NCBI GenBank assembly: GCA_025999455.1
Contig: AP024683.1
Coordinates: 2,668,451-2,732,450 of the forward strand
Reading direction: 5' to 3'
Length of the DNA stretch: 64,000 bases
From: Geminicoccaceae bacterium
GTDB lineage: Bacteria > Pseudomonadota > Alphaproteobacteria > Geminicoccales > Geminicoccaceae
Shown: piece after piece, positions 34,227 through 43,986 of the stretch
How positions within the stretch are numbered: position 1 is the first letter of the stretch
How the letters are laid out: the number at the start of each line of letters is the position of its first letter
Program-made: the position numbers and the translations under genes
Notes under the pieces: generated by a model
Seen by the model: only the letters and a program-made list of their open reading frames with translations
Databases searched by the model: none
Told to the model about the DNA's origin: nothing

Positions 34227-34807
34227 GTCGCCGAGGAGGCGCTCGCGGCGAGGCGCAGACCGGCCGCCACGTAGGCTGCGGCCGAGGCGAGCGTCACGAC
34301 GGCGACCGCCACGACGAGCAGCTCCACGACGCGATCGACCTCGGCGATGCCCGCGGCACCGCCGAGCACGAAGCCCAAGAGGACGAGCTGCAGGAAGGTC
34401 GAGATCTTGCCGATCACGAGCGGCTCGATCCGGAACCGGGCGAGGCGGCTGCGCAGGATCACCGCGCCCACCACCAACATGACGTCGCGGCCGATCGCCA
34501 GAGCCACGAGCCACGCCGGCACGAGCTCGTCCCGGGCGAGGACGAGGAACAACGAGCCCACGAGGAGCTTGTCGGCCACCGGGTCGAGTGCTGCGCCGAT
34601 CTGGCTCGGGCGGGCCCAGCGCTTGGCGACGTAGCCGTCGGCGACGTCGGTGAGCGCGGCGGCGAGGAACAGCCAGAAGGCGAGCTCGAAGCGGTCGTGG
34701 AGGACGAGGACCGCGAGCGGCGCGGCACAGACGAGCCGGCTCGCGGTGAGCAGGTTGGCGAGCTGACCGAGAACCGCACGACCGGCGATCGCGAGCGCGT
34801 CGCTCAC
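34223..34807 (-). CDS. CDP-alcohol phosphatidyltransferase (PgsA-like)
   Basis: The 194-residue membrane protein contains the CDP-alcohol phosphotransferase signature: DVADGYVAKRW, then GAALDPVADK, giving D-x2-D-G-x2-A-x-R, G and the last D-x3-D. About five to six hydrophobic helices surround it. Such enzymes join a CDP-activated lipid to an alcohol; the motif details resemble phosphatidylglycerophosphate synthase, but the paralogue beside hdaA is often of uncertain specificity. The GTG start overlaps the DUF2066 stop, and its own stop overlaps the hdaA start. Confidence 0.88.
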   Translation of the reverse strand: MSDALAIAGRAVLGQLANLLTASRLVCAAPLAVLVLHDRFELAFWLFLAAALTDVADGYVAKRWARPSQIGAALDPVADKLLVGSLFLVLARDELVPAWLVALAIGRDVMLVVGAVILRSRLARFRIEPLVIGKISTFLQLVLLGFVLGGAAGIAEVDRVVELLVVAVAVVTLASAAAYVAAGLRLAASASSAT

Positions 34808-35916
34808 CGCGGTACCGCGGCCGGCGGGACGCCCGCTACGCGCAACTGCCATCCTCCCCCCTCCTCGGCGAGCACGAGCCCGCGCCGCGCCAGAGCCTCG
34901 CGGAGCCGGTCGAGATCGCCCGCGTGGCGGAGCACGACCTCGGCCCGCGCCCGCGCGATCGACACGACCCGGACCTCGCGGATCTCCGGCAAGCTCTCCA
35001 ACTCGCGGCGTATTTGAACCCACCCGGCGAGATCGGCAAGCGGCACCGCGACGGCGAGGTCGGCGAGCCGGTCGCTGCGCACGAGCCCGCTGCGCCGCCA
35101 GGTCTCGACGAGCCGTGTGACCGCCGCCCTCGCAGCCTCGTCGTAGGGCTCGCCCGCACGCGCTTCGGGAGCGAGCGGCGCCGGATCGCCGCGCAACGCG
35201 CCGTTGCCGGCGAGGAAGCGCAGCGCGGGAGGGGCCGCGGCCGGATCCGCCGTCGGCTCGGGCTCCAGGATCACGACGACCGCGTCGTCGGCGCCGTAGC
35301 GGGCCGCCAGACGGTCGAGGGCGGCCCGATCGCCGGCCTCGACGGCCCCCGGCGGAAGGGTCGAAAGATCGGCGAGATCGCCGAGCGGCAGGACGAGGCG
35401 GAGCGCCCGCTCGGTCGCGGCGAGCTTTTCCCAGGCCTGCCACCAGGCCTCCTCGCGGGCCCAGAGGAGGAGCTCGCCGCCTCGCCGCTCGGCCGGGACG
35501 ACCAGGATCGCGGGTGGCGCCGTGGGCTCGACCACGGCCAAGCCGCGGCCGCTCAAGAGCGCACTCACCTCCTCCGGATCGAAGGCGACGTTCAAGGTCG
35601 CGAGCCAGCGGTTCGGTGCGACCTTCTCGTCGGCGATCTCGTAGCTGCGCACGTAGCGGGCGATCGGCAGGCTCTGGACCGAGGGCAGCCGGGTCCGCTG
35701 GTCGGGCGGGACGAGCCGTTCGAGCAGCCGCCGCAATCCCTCGCGCTGCCCGGCCTCGATGCCCTTTTCGCGGGCGGCCACGGCGTTCTCGGCGGTCACG
35801 TCGACCGGGATCCCGGTCTCAGTCCACCAATCCTGCGCCCGCACCTCGGCGAGCAGCAGGAGACCGAGCAGGATCGCCACGACCCGGCGGCCGGCGCCAC
35901 AGAGCCTCATGGACAC
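34804..35916 (-). CDS. DUF2066 exported protein
   Basis: A signal peptide (GRRVVAILLGLLLLAEVRAQ) is followed by the DUF2066 core: PVDVTAENAVAAREKGIEAGQREGLRRLLERL, then RYVRSYEIADEKV and NVAFDPEEV. The 370-residue protein is periplasmic or membrane-bound; its function is not known, though it is strongly linked to purM and hdaA in Alphaproteobacteria. The GTG at 35916 lies two codons before an ATG (35910), and either could be used. It is divergent from purM with only about 70 bases between. Confidence 0.88.
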   Translation of the reverse strand: MSMRLCGAGRRVVAILLGLLLLAEVRAQDWWTETGIPVDVTAENAVAAREKGIEAGQREGLRRLLERLVPPDQRTRLPSVQSLPIARYVRSYEIADEKVAPNRWLATLNVAFDPEEVSALLSGRGLAVVEPTAPPAILVVPAERRGGELLLWAREEAWWQAWEKLAATERALRLVLPLGDLADLSTLPPGAVEAGDRAALDRLAARYGADDAVVVILEPEPTADPAAAPPALRFLAGNGALRGDPAPLAPEARAGEPYDEAARAAVTRLVETWRRSGLVRSDRLADLAVAVPLADLAGWVQIRRELESLPEIREVRVVSIARARAEVVLRHAGDLDRLREALARRGLVLAEEGGGWQLRVAGVPPAAVPR

Positions 35917-35987
35917 GCTCCCGAAGACGCCTAAGCTCGCGCAGCGCGCCGGCCCGCGAGCGCGCGGAGCTGACCACGGGCGAGACC

Positions 35988-37079
35988 ATGCATCAAGGGA
36001 CCGGAGGCGCCGACCGCTACCGCGAGGCCGGCGTCGACATCGAGCGCGGCGCGGCGCTGGTCGAGCGGATCGCCCCCCTCGCCCGCTCGACGCGGCGGCC
36101 GGGCAGCGACGCCGGGCTCGGCGGCTTCGGCGCGATCTTCGACCTCGCCGCCTGCGGCTACCGCGACCCCGTCCTGGTCGCCACGACCGACGGGGTCGGC
36201 ACCAAGCTCCTCTTGGCGATCGCCGCGAACCGGCTCGAGGGCATCGGCGTCGATCTCGTCGCGATGTGCGTCAACGATCTCGTCGTCCAGGGGGCCGAAC
36301 CGCTCTTCTTCCTGGATTATTTCGCGACCGGCCGGCTCGAGCTCGAGCGGGCGGAGGCGGTGCTGCGCGGTGTGGCGGCCGGCTGCCGGGAGGCCGGCTG
36401 TGCGCTCGTGGGCGGCGAGACCGCCGAGATGCCCGGCCTCTACGCGCCCGGCCATTTCGACCTCGCGGGCTTCGCGGTGGGCGTCGTCGAACGCGAGGCC
36501 GTACTGCCCCGAGCGCGGATCGAGCCCGGTGCCGTGCTGCTCGGGCTGGCGTCCTCGGGCGTGCACAGCAACGGCTTCTCGCTCGTCCGCTTGATCCTCG
36601 CCGAGACCGGCACGGCCCTCGAGGCGGAAGCACCCTTCGCCCCCGGCCGGAGCTTCGCCGACGTGCTGCTCGAGCCGACCCGGATCTACGTGAAGGCCGG
36701 GCTCGCTGCGGCGCGCACGGGTGGCGTCCTCGCGATGGCGCACGTCACGGGCGGCGGGCTCGTCGAGAACTTGCCGCGGGTCCTGCCCGAGGGGGTGGTG
36801 GCACGGCTCGACGCCCGGCGCTGGCCCCTCCCGCCGGTCTTCGACTGGCTCGCCCGCGCCGGTCGGCTCCAGCGGGTCGAGCTCGCCCGCACCTTCAACG
36901 GCGGGCTCGGCCTCGTCCTCGTCGTCGATCCCGACAAGCTCGCGGCGGTGCGGAGCGCCCTCGAATCTCTGGGCGAGACGGTCTTCGAGGTCGGCCGGAT
37001 CGAGCCCGGCGCGGGCCCGCCACGGGTGCTCCTCGACGGTGTGGAGGCGGCATGGCCCGGCGTGCCACCGCGGTCTTGA
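35988..37079 (+). CDS. purM: Phosphoribosylformylglycinamidine cyclo-ligase
   Basis: PurM closes the imidazole ring of purines (FGAM + ATP to AIR). The 363-residue protein starts with YREAGVDIERGAALVERI and has VATTDGVGTKLLLA, MCVNDLVVQGAEPLFFLDYFA, ALVGGETAEMPG, ASSGVHSNGFSLVR and THVT-type HVTGGGLVENLPR. All family motifs are intact. The last 28 bases overlap the start of purN, so the two purine genes are coupled. Confidence 0.97.
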   Translation: MHQGTGGADRYREAGVDIERGAALVERIAPLARSTRRPGSDAGLGGFGAIFDLAACGYRDPVLVATTDGVGTKLLLAIAANRLEGIGVDLVAMCVNDLVVQGAEPLFFLDYFATGRLELERAEAVLRGVAAGCREAGCALVGGETAEMPGLYAPGHFDLAGFAVGVVEREAVLPRARIEPGAVLLGLASSGVHSNGFSLVRLILAETGTALEAEAPFAPGRSFADVLLEPTRIYVKAGLAAARTGGVLAMAHVTGGGLVENLPRVLPEGVVARLDARRWPLPPVFDWLARAGRLQRVELARTFNGGLGLVLVVDPDKLAAVRSALESLGETVFEVGRIEPGAGPPRVLLDGVEAAWPGVPPRS

Positions 37080-37714
37080 TCTCGGGCTCGGGCAGCAACC
37101 TCCAGGCGCTCCTGGATGCCGCCCGCGATCCCGACTACCCGGCGGTGATCCGACTCGTCGTTTCGAACCGGCCCGACGCGTTCGGCCTCGAGCGGGCGCG
37201 GCGGGCGGGCGTGCCGGCCGTGGTCGTCGACCACCGCGCCTTCGCCTCCCGGGAGGCCTTCGAGGCGGAGATCGAGGCCGAGCTCCGGACCGCCGGCATC
37301 GAGCTCGTCTGCCTCGCGGGCTTCATGCGGGTGTTGACCGCCGCCACGGTCGAGCGCTGGCGGGACCGGATGCTCAACATCCACCCCTCGCTGCTCCCCG
37401 CCTATCGCGGCCTGCATACCCATGCCCGGGTGTTGGCCGACGGGGCGGCGGTCACCGGCTGCACCGTGCACCTCGTCCGGCCCGAGCTCGACCAGGGGCC
37501 GATCGTCGTCCAAGGCCTCGTGCCGGTCCTGCCGGGGGACGATCCGGAACGGCTCGGCCGGCGGGTGCTCGAGGTCGAGCACCGCGCCTATCCGCGGGCG
37601 CTCGCGATGCTCGCGGCCGGGCGGGTCAGGGTCGAGGGCGAGCGCGCCACGGTGCTCGACGAACGGCCGGGCGAGCGGCTCGTCCTGCATCCCGAACTCC
37701 TGCGCCGGAGCTGA
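37052..37714 (+). CDS. purN: Phosphoribosylglycinamide formyltransferase
   Basis: PurN transfers a formyl group from 10-formyl-THF to GAR. The 220-residue product begins RATAVLISGSGSNLQALLDAA (phosphate loop), and has LAGFMRVL, the catalytic Asn-His pair in NIHPSLLPAYRGLHTH, and the Asp in RPELDQGPIVVQ. The ATG at 37052 lies inside the end of purM. Length is normal. Confidence 0.97.
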   Translation: MARRATAVLISGSGSNLQALLDAARDPDYPAVIRLVVSNRPDAFGLERARRAGVPAVVVDHRAFASREAFEAEIEAELRTAGIELVCLAGFMRVLTAATVERWRDRMLNIHPSLLPAYRGLHTHARVLADGAAVTGCTVHLVRPELDQGPIVVQGLVPVLPGDDPERLGRRVLEVEHRAYPRALAMLAAGRVRVEGERATVLDERPGERLVLHPELLRRS

Positions 37715-37727
37715 GGCCGGGGCCCTC

Positions 37728-38180
37728 TCAGCGGACGACGAGAACGCTGCAGGGAGCCTCTTCGGCGACCCGCTTCGAGACGCTGCCGAGCAGGGTCGCG
37801 AGGAGCCCGGTTCGGCCGCGCGAGCCCACCACCACGAGATCCGCGCCGAGCCGTTCGGCGGTGGCGAGGATCGCGGGTGCCGGCGAGCCTTCCTCGACGA
37901 TCGTCTCGACGGCTCGCACGCCCTTCGTGCGCAGCCGCTCGGCCGCTTCGCGCGCGATCTCGTCGCCCTCGAGGCGCTCGCTGCGCCAGCGCGCGATCTC
38001 CTCCTCGAGCGGGATCCGCTCCGCCTCGGCGTAGGCCGCGATGCCGGCGGGCGGCGGCTCGGGCCGGACGACGTGCAGGAGGTCGACGCGCGCGCCCAGG
38101 GCACGGGCGAGCTCGGCCGCGACGTCGAGCGCTTTCCACGCCGGCTCGGAGCCGTCGATCGCCACCAGGATCCGTTGCAT
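37728..38180 (-). CDS. Universal stress protein (UspA family)
   Basis: The 150-residue protein has the UspA fold: MQRILVAIDGSEPAWKALDVA at the start and the ATP-binding motif VVGSRGRTGLLATLLGSVSKRV (G-x2-G-x9-G-S) near the end, so it probably binds ATP. It is transcribed alone, convergent with purN. USPs respond to general stress; no partner is indicated here. Confidence 0.92.
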   Translation of the reverse strand: MQRILVAIDGSEPAWKALDVAAELARALGARVDLLHVVRPEPPPAGIAAYAEAERIPLEEEIARWRSERLEGDEIAREAAERLRTKGVRAVETIVEEGSPAPAILATAERLGADLVVVGSRGRTGLLATLLGSVSKRVAEEAPCSVLVVR

Positions 38181-38288
38181 GCGCGTTTCCCCCTTCGCCC
38201 TCCCGATCGTCGAGGCGCGATGCTAGCATCGGTACGGTCGTGGTCGAGTCCGCTCGACCACGGCCGCGAACCTGGCGGACGGCGGGGC

Positions 38289-38666
38289 ATGGAACCGGGG
38301 ATCGAGGCCCTCGGCCGCGCGCTCGAGGGCGCGAACGGCGCCGATCCGGGGATCGATCGGGCGGTGGCCGCGGTCTTCGGCGGCGAGGCCGAAGCCGGCT
38401 GGAGCGGCTCGGTCGAGCGCTGCCTCGAGCTCCTCGCACGGGTCCTGCCCGGCTGGAGCTGGCACCTCGGCTGGGGCCCTTCGGGCGTCCTGCCCTATGC
38501 CCGGCTGCGCCACGGCGGCGAGCGGGTGACCGCCGAAGGGCCGACCGTGCCGATCGCGTTGTTGCGGGCGATCGTGCGGGCTTCAGCCGGCGAGCGCGAC
38601 CCGCCGGCCGAACCGCCACCCCGCGCCGCGTGGCAGCGGCCGGAAGCGGCCGAGCTCAGCCCGTGA
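38289..38666 (+). CDS. Small conserved hypothetical protein
   Basis: The 125-residue product is acidic, with a compact aromatic core ([22 protein letters not shown]) and a Pro-rich tail. I do not know a name for this family, but small proteins with this Gly/Trp core are frequent in Alphaproteobacteria. The ATG at 38289 follows gggc with only a weak ribosome site. It overlaps the end of ndk tail to tail by 11 bases. Confidence 0.55.
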   Translation: MEPGIEALGRALEGANGADPGIDRAVAAVFGGEAEAGWSGSVERCLELLARVLPGWSWHLGWGPSGVLPYARLRHGGERVTAEGPTVPIALLRAIVRASAGERDPPAEPPPRAAWQRPEAAELSP

Positions 38667-39078
38667 TCTCGATTTCGGCGAAGAAGAAGGCGATCTCTTT
38701 GGCGGCGTTCTCGGCGCTGTCCGAGCCGTGCACCGAATTCGCCTCGATCGATTCGGCGAAGTCCTTGCGAATCGTCCCCGGGGCCGCCTTGGCCGGGTCG
38801 GTCGCCCCCATGACCTCGCGGTAGCGTTGCACCGCGTTCTCGCCCTCGAGGACCTGGACCACGACCGGGCCGCTCGTCATGAAGCGGCAGAGGCTGTCGA
38901 AGAAGGGCCGCTCGCGGTGCACGGCGTAGAAGGCCTCGGCCTGCTCGCGCGAGAGCTTGAGGCGCTTCTGCGCGACGATCCGCAGCCCCGCCTGCTCGAT
39001 TCGGGCGTTGATGGCCCCGGTCAGGTTGCGACGGGTCGCGTCGGGCTTGATGATCGAGAGCGTCCGCTCGACGGTCAT
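38656..39078 (-). CDS. ndk: Nucleoside diphosphate kinase
   Basis: Ndk balances nucleoside triphosphates by a phosphohistidine intermediate. The 140-residue product has the normal length, [15 protein letters not shown] at the start, [14 protein letters not shown], and the phosphorylated His117 in [15 protein letters not shown]. The ATG at 39078 is the only start that fits the family. It is transcribed leftward on its own. Confidence 0.97.
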   Translation of the reverse strand: MTVERTLSIIKPDATRRNLTGAINARIEQAGLRIVAQKRLKLSREQAEAFYAVHRERPFFDSLCRFMTSGPVVVQVLEGENAVQRYREVMGATDPAKAAPGTIRKDFAESIEANSVHGSDSAENAAKEIAFFFAEIEITG

Positions 39079-39312
39079 GGCAGGGTTCCGATCGGCTCGT
39101 GGGGAAGTGTGGAGGCGCCGGAGCGGCGCGCGCGCCTCGTAGCAGCCCACCCGCCCGGGCGGAAGGGTGCGGGCGTGGCGAGGCCGTCATCCGGAGCCGG
39201 CCGGAAGCCCACCACGCCCGCTCGGCGGCTTGACGACGAGGTCGAGGCCACGACAAGGGAGGCACGCGAGCCGCTCTCCCCGGGCGGCCCACCTTTTCGA
39301 GCGAGGTCCACG

Positions 39313-39585
39313 ATGCGCGCTCCTCTCCTCGCGGCGGCGCTCGTCCTCGGCGTCGCCTTTTCCGCCCCTGTTCCCGCGGTCTCGGCCGAGCCCACGGGTT
39401 CGGCACCGATCGTGCTCGACACGCGGACCCTCGATCGCGTCACGGCCGCGGGCGAGCTCCGGCTCGGCGACGGGCCGGCTCCCGCGGTCGTCACGGACCC
39501 GCCGCGCCGGCCGCGCGATCTCCTGCCCTGGCTGCGTCGGACGATCGGCTGCGCCCTGCCGGGCCGGGTCTGCACGCAAGGCTGA
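39313..39585 (+). CDS. Small exported protein of unknown function
   Basis: The 90-residue product has a clear signal peptide (APLLAAALVLGVAFSAPVPAVSA) with an AxA-like cleavage site, a middle domain (LDTRTLDRVTAAGELRLGDG), and an Arg/Pro-rich end with two cysteines (IGCALPGRVC). It is likely periplasmic. No family recognised. It lies 30 bases from the convergent end of the CorC/HlyC gene. Confidence 0.55.
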   Translation: MRAPLLAAALVLGVAFSAPVPAVSAEPTGSAPIVLDTRTLDRVTAAGELRLGDGPAPAVVTDPPRRPRDLLPWLRRTIGCALPGRVCTQG

Positions 39586-39615
39586 GGCGGCCGCCGGCGC
39601 GTCCCGGCGCCCTTG

Positions 39616-40923
39616 TCAGGAGCGGTCCGGCTCGGCCGTCGAGCTGCCGATCGGGGTGGCGAGGACCTTGTCGATGCGCCGGCCGTCGAGGTCGACGACT
39701 TCGAAGCGCCAGCCGGCCTCTTCGAAGCTCTCGCCGACCCGCGGCAGCCGGCGCAGTCGGTCGAGGACGAAGCCGGCCACGGTGTGGTAGTCGCGCTCGC
39801 TCGGGAGCTCGAGGCCGAGAAGCTCGGCCGCCGAGTCGATCCCTTTGCCGCCGTCGAGCAGCCAGGAGCCGTCGGGTCGGCGGACCGCGTCGGGCTCCGG
39901 GCCGGCCCCCGGCACGGGCAGCTCGCCGGCGATCGCGCCCAAGACGTCGGCGCTCGTCAGCAGCCCCTCGCAGGTGCCGTACTCGTCGACCACGAAGACC
40001 ATGTCGAGGTCGGTCGTCCGCAGGGCCGCGAGGGCCGCGAGCACGTCCGCCCCTTCGTGGAGCGCGGGTGGGGTGCGGGCGAGACGGGCCGGATCGGGTG
40101 TCCGGCCGGCGGCGAGCTCGGCCATCACGTCCTTGGCGCGCAGCACGCCCGTGACCTCGTCGACCCGGCCGCGGCCGACCGGCAACCGGCTGTGGGGGCT
40201 CCGCGCCAGGCGGGCGAGGATCTCGTCGAGCGGTCGGTCGAGGTCGATCCAGTCGATCTCGTGCCGCGGCGTCATGATCGCCCGCACGGGCAAATCGCCG
40301 AGCCGGAGCACGCGGCCGATCATCCGCTTCTCTTCGGGTTCGACCACGCCCGCGCTCTCGGCCTCGGCGACGAGCGCCCCGATCTCCTGCTCGCTCGGCG
40401 CCTCGGCCGGCTGGGTCGCCCGGCCGAAGAGCCGCATCACGCCGCGCGAGGAGGCTTCGAGCAGGGCGACGAGCGGTGCCGCCGCGCGCGTGAAGAGGAG
40501 CATCGGACCGGCCACCCGGGCGGCGATCGTCTCCGGCCGGACGAGGGCGAGCTGCTTGGGCACGAGCTCGCCCAGGATCAAGGTCGCGTAGCCGATCACG
40601 AGGACGACGATTCCGACCGCGAGAAGCTCGGCGGCTTCGCGGTCGAGCCCGTAGCCGACCAGGCTCGCCGCGAGCCGCTGCGCCAAGGTGGCACCACCGA
40701 AGGCGCCGGCCAGGAGGCCCAAGAGCGTGATGCCGACCTGGATCGCGGAGAGGAACCGGGCCGGGTTCTCGGCGAGGGCGAGCGCCCGCGCCGCACCCGG
40801 TGTGCCGCTCTTCGCCATGGCCTCGAGCCGCGCGCGGCGCGAACGCACGACCGCGAGCTCGGACATGGCGAAGAAGCCGTTCGCGAGGACGAGCAGGAGG
40901 ATCACGAGGAGTTCGAGGAGCAC
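39616..40923 (-). CDS. CNNM/CorC-HlyC family transporter-associated protein
   Basis: The 435-residue protein shows the DUF21-CBS-CBS-CorC_HlyC order. Three or four membrane helices begin with LLVILLLVLANGFFAMSELAVV. They are followed by a CBS pair (RAIMTPRHEIDWID, VTGVLRAKDVMAELA, FVVDEYGTCEGLLT) and a C-terminal domain with YHTVAGFVLDRLRRLPRVGE. This family includes Mg2+/Co2+ efflux factors and is often mislabelled hemolysin. The GTG start at 40923 is consistent with the first membrane helix. It stands alone on the minus strand. Confidence 0.92.
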   Translation of the reverse strand: MLLELLVILLLVLANGFFAMSELAVVRSRRARLEAMAKSGTPGAARALALAENPARFLSAIQVGITLLGLLAGAFGGATLAQRLAASLVGYGLDREAAELLAVGIVVLVIGYATLILGELVPKQLALVRPETIAARVAGPMLLFTRAAAPLVALLEASSRGVMRLFGRATQPAEAPSEQEIGALVAEAESAGVVEPEEKRMIGRVLRLGDLPVRAIMTPRHEIDWIDLDRPLDEILARLARSPHSRLPVGRGRVDEVTGVLRAKDVMAELAAGRTPDPARLARTPPALHEGADVLAALAALRTTDLDMVFVVDEYGTCEGLLTSADVLGAIAGELPVPGAGPEPDAVRRPDGSWLLDGGKGIDSAAELLGLELPSERDYHTVAGFVLDRLRRLPRVGESFEEAGWRFEVVDLDGRRIDKVLATPIGSSTAEPDRS

Positions 40924-40971
40924 GTCGACATCCCTCGACGCCGGCGAACGATCTTTCGCACCGGCCGGCGA

Positions 40972-42147
40972 TCAGCCGCTCGCGAGTGCCGCGATCGCCG
41001 CCTCGACGCCACCCGGCCCGTGGGACACGGCGCTTTCCCGCAAGACGAGCTCGAGCACGCCGAGCGCGCCCAGGATCATCGCCTCGTCGAGATCGCCCAG
41101 ATGGCCGATCCGCAACAGCCGGCCGCGGAACGGCCCGATCCCGCCGCCGAAGGCCACCCCGTAGCGTTCGCGGCAACGCTCGCGGATCCGATCCGGCTCG
41201 ATCGAGGGGGCGAAGCCGAGGGCCGTGACCGTGTCGGCCCGGGCCTCGGGCACGAGGCAGTGGAAGCCGATCGCGCCGGCTTCGGCCCAGCGGGCGACCG
41301 CCGCACGCACCGCCCCGGCGAGCCGGGCGTGCCGCGCATGGACGGCCGGCAGTCCCTCCTCGAGGAGCATGTCGAGGGCTTCCCTGAGCCCGAAGATCAT
41401 CTGCACGGGCGGCGTGCCGTAGAAGCGCTCGTAGGATTCGGCCCCGTCGCGGCCCCGCCAGTCCCAATATTTGCGCGGCAGACCGCCCCTCCGGGCGGTC
41501 TCGAGCGCCCGCGGCCCCGCCGCCACGAAGGCGAGCCCGGGCGGCAGCATGAGCCCCTTCTGCGAGGCGGCGAGCACCGCGTCGATGCGCCAAGCGTCCA
41601 TCTCGAACGGGATCGAGGCGAAGGAGGCGATCGCGTCGACGACGAGGAGGGCCGGATGGCCGGCCGCGTCGAGGGCGGCGCGCAGGCTGCGCGGATCGTG
41701 GCAGATGCCGGTCGAGGTCTCGACGTGGACGGCGAGCACCGCCCGGATACGCCGCTCCCGATCGGCGCGAAGGGCGGCCTCGACCGCACCCGGATCGACC
41801 GGCCGGCGCATGTCGGTCGGCACCCGGACGACGGGGATCCCGAGGGCTTCCGCCATCTCCGCCCAACCGGCGGCGAAGCGGCCGGTCTCGGGCACGAGAA
41901 CCGCTTCGCCCGGGCTCACGAGATTGACGAGCACCGCCTCCCAGGCGCCGTGGCCGAGCGCCGCGTAGGCGTAGACCCGGCCCTCGGTGCCGAGCATCCG
42001 GGCGAGATCGTCGAGGCAGCGCGCGACGAGCTCGGCGAAGGCCGCGGTGCCGAAATCGACCGAGGGCCGGTGCATGGCGCGGAGCACGCGCTCGGGGATG
42101 TTGGTGGGCCCCGGCAGCTGCACGAGCCCTCGTCCGCGGCGGACCAC
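40972..42147 (-). CDS. Alanine/serine-glyoxylate-type aminotransferase (PLP)
   Basis: This class V aminotransferase has LPGPTNIPERVL, LGHGAWEAVLVN, the Asp in VVDAIASFASIPFEMD that holds PLP nitrogen, and the PLP Lys197 in ASQKGLMLPPG. Length (391) and motifs match serine-glyoxylate and alanine-glyoxylate enzymes, with SGAT the likelier in Alphaproteobacteria. The GTG at 42147 has a GAGGAGAG upstream. It could take part in the serine or glyoxylate cycle; no other pathway genes are adjacent. Confidence 0.9.
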   Translation of the reverse strand: MVRRGRGLVQLPGPTNIPERVLRAMHRPSVDFGTAAFAELVARCLDDLARMLGTEGRVYAYAALGHGAWEAVLVNLVSPGEAVLVPETGRFAAGWAEMAEALGIPVVRVPTDMRRPVDPGAVEAALRADRERRIRAVLAVHVETSTGICHDPRSLRAALDAAGHPALLVVDAIASFASIPFEMDAWRIDAVLAASQKGLMLPPGLAFVAAGPRALETARRGGLPRKYWDWRGRDGAESYERFYGTPPVQMIFGLREALDMLLEEGLPAVHARHARLAGAVRAAVARWAEAGAIGFHCLVPEARADTVTALGFAPSIEPDRIRERCRERYGVAFGGGIGPFRGRLLRIGHLGDLDEAMILGALGVLELVLRESAVSHGPGGVEAAIAALASG

Positions 42148-42376
42148 GCTTCTCTCCTCGTCGGGTGGCAGGCCCGAGCTACCGTGCCGGCGCGGGCCGA
42201 GCCGCGCAAGCCGAGGCCCGCGCGCCCCCCGCGCTGAACGGGTTTCGACCCGGAGGCCGCCGCCGGCCCGGTCGCGGCGGGTCGGGCGCACCGCCGGGGC
42301 ATCGCGCTCCGAGCCGCAGGCCCTGATCCGTTCGTCCGGCCGCTCGTATCCGGGTCGTGACCTCGGAGGCCCAGCC

Positions 42377-42868
42377 GTGCGCGCCACCTTCCTCCCGCGT
42401 CCGTCCGCCCTGCTCTGGCTCGTGCTCCTCGCGCTCGCCGTACCGCTGCGGGCGCAGACCGCCGCCCTCGATCCCACGACCGTGGCGCGGACCGGCCGGC
42501 CCAACGATCGCCTACTCTGCCCCGAGGGCTTCTGTCGCGCACCGGCCGACGCGCCGGCGCCGGTCTTCGAGGTCGCACCGGAGCGGGTCCTCGAAGCCTG
42601 GCGCGCGGTGATCGATGCCGCGCCGCGGACGAGCTTGATCCACCTCGATGCGAAGGAGCTCAGGCTCGTCGCCGAACAGCGCTCCAGGCTCTTCGGCTTC
42701 GTCGACACGATCGCGGTCAAGATCCTGCCGCTCCCCGACGGCCGCACGAGCTTCGCCGCCTACAGCCGCTCCGAGACCGGCTATTGGGATCTGGGCGTCA
42801 ACACCGCCCGGCTCGAGGAATGGACCCGGGCGGTCGTGGAGCGGCTCGGCACCGCTGCGCGGTCTTGA
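42377..42868 (+). CDS. DUF1499 exported protein
   Basis: The 163-residue product has a signal peptide (LLWLVLLALAVPLRAQ), a small CPEGFC motif near the N-terminus, and DUF1499 features: VFEVAPERVLEAWRAVI, then SRLFGFVDTIAVKILPL and AYSRSETGYWDLGVN. DUF1499 has no confirmed role. The GTG at 42377 is the start that precedes the signal peptide directly. Monocistronic on the plus strand. Confidence 0.85.
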   Translation: MRATFLPRPSALLWLVLLALAVPLRAQTAALDPTTVARTGRPNDRLLCPEGFCRAPADAPAPVFEVAPERVLEAWRAVIDAAPRTSLIHLDAKELRLVAEQRSRLFGFVDTIAVKILPLPDGRTSFAAYSRSETGYWDLGVNTARLEEWTRAVVERLGTAARS

Positions 42869-43011
42869 GGCGGGCGGCCTCGACGGCCCGCCGATCCTCG
42901 AGTGCGGCCGAAAAAGCGCCGACCATTCGATCGGTCCGGGCTTGCCCCACACGACGCGAGCTGGCTCCCTGAGCCGGCACGGACGTGGGCGCAGGCGGGG
43001 AGGTCCGGACG

Positions 43012-43817
43012 ATGCGGGCTGGAGGCTTCCATATACCGGACCGGTTGCGCCGGCCCCTGACGGTTGCCGGGACCTTCTGTCTGTTCTTCCTCGTCTGGGA
43101 GATCGGCGTCCGGCTCTGGGGGGTGCCCGCCTATCTCCTCCCCCCGCCCTCGCTCGTCGCGGGCGAGTTCGCCGATCGTTGGCCGCGGGTGCTCGACGCG
43201 GCGCGGATCACGGGCGCCGAGATCCTCGCGGGTTACGCGCTCGCGATCCTCGTGAGCGTGCCGCTCGCGCTCCTGATCGCCGGCTCGCGGATCGTCGAGC
43301 GCACGATCTATCCTTTGATCGTCTTCTTGCAGATCGTTCCGAAGATCGCGATCGCCCCCTCTTCATCATCTGGTTCGGCTTCGGTTTCACACCCAAGCTC
43401 CTGCTCGTCTTCCTGCTCTGTTTCTTCCCGATCGTCGTGGGCGCCGTCGCCGGTTTCAAATCCGTCGACCCGGACGTCATGGATCTGGCCCGCTCGACCG
43501 GGGCGAAGGCGTGGCGTCTCTTCATCAAGATCCGCCTGCCCCAGGCGCTGCCCGAGCTCTTCACCGGTCTCAAGGTGGGTGCGGCCCTCGCCGCGACCGC
43601 GGCGGTCGTGGCCGAATTCGTCGCCTCGAACCGAGGCCTCGGCTATTTGCTCCTCGAATACAACGGGAACCTCGAGACCGCGATGGTCTTCGCGGTCGTG
43701 ATCCTCCTCTCGCTCATGGGCCTCGCGCTCTACGGCCTGGTCGAGCTCTCGGAGCGTCTCGCGATCCCCTGGCACACGCGCCAGCGTCGGGCGAGCGAGC
43801 CTTTGCCCGCGGCGTGA
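43012..43817 (+). pseudogene. ABC transporter permease (SsuC/TauC-like), one-base frameshift
   Basis: The first part encodes FLVWEIGVRLWGVPAYLLPPPS and membrane helices up to FLQIVPKIAIAP. The second, in the next frame, continues without a gap with LFIIWFGFGFTPKLLLVFLL, the EAA-loop-like VDPDVMDLARSTGAKAWRLF, and the final helices. The break is at a run of five C's (43355-43359); one extra C would restore one normal ~268-residue permease. This could be a sequencing slip in a homopolymer or a real mutation. A GGGGAGG site precedes the ATG. The downstream substrate-binding protein and ATPase genes are intact. Confidence 0.85.
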
Positions 43818-43986
43818 CGAAACGGGCACGGACAGCCGCTCCGGCCCCGTCGGCGCTTCGGCCGGAGAAACCCGTGACCTGCGCGAGCCGCACCCCGCCA
43901 CGCGGTCGGTCGGGGTGGTCGAACGGCCCGGCACCTCCTAACGTGCATCGAGTGCGGGCCTGAAACGGCCGACCGGGGAGGCGTTC

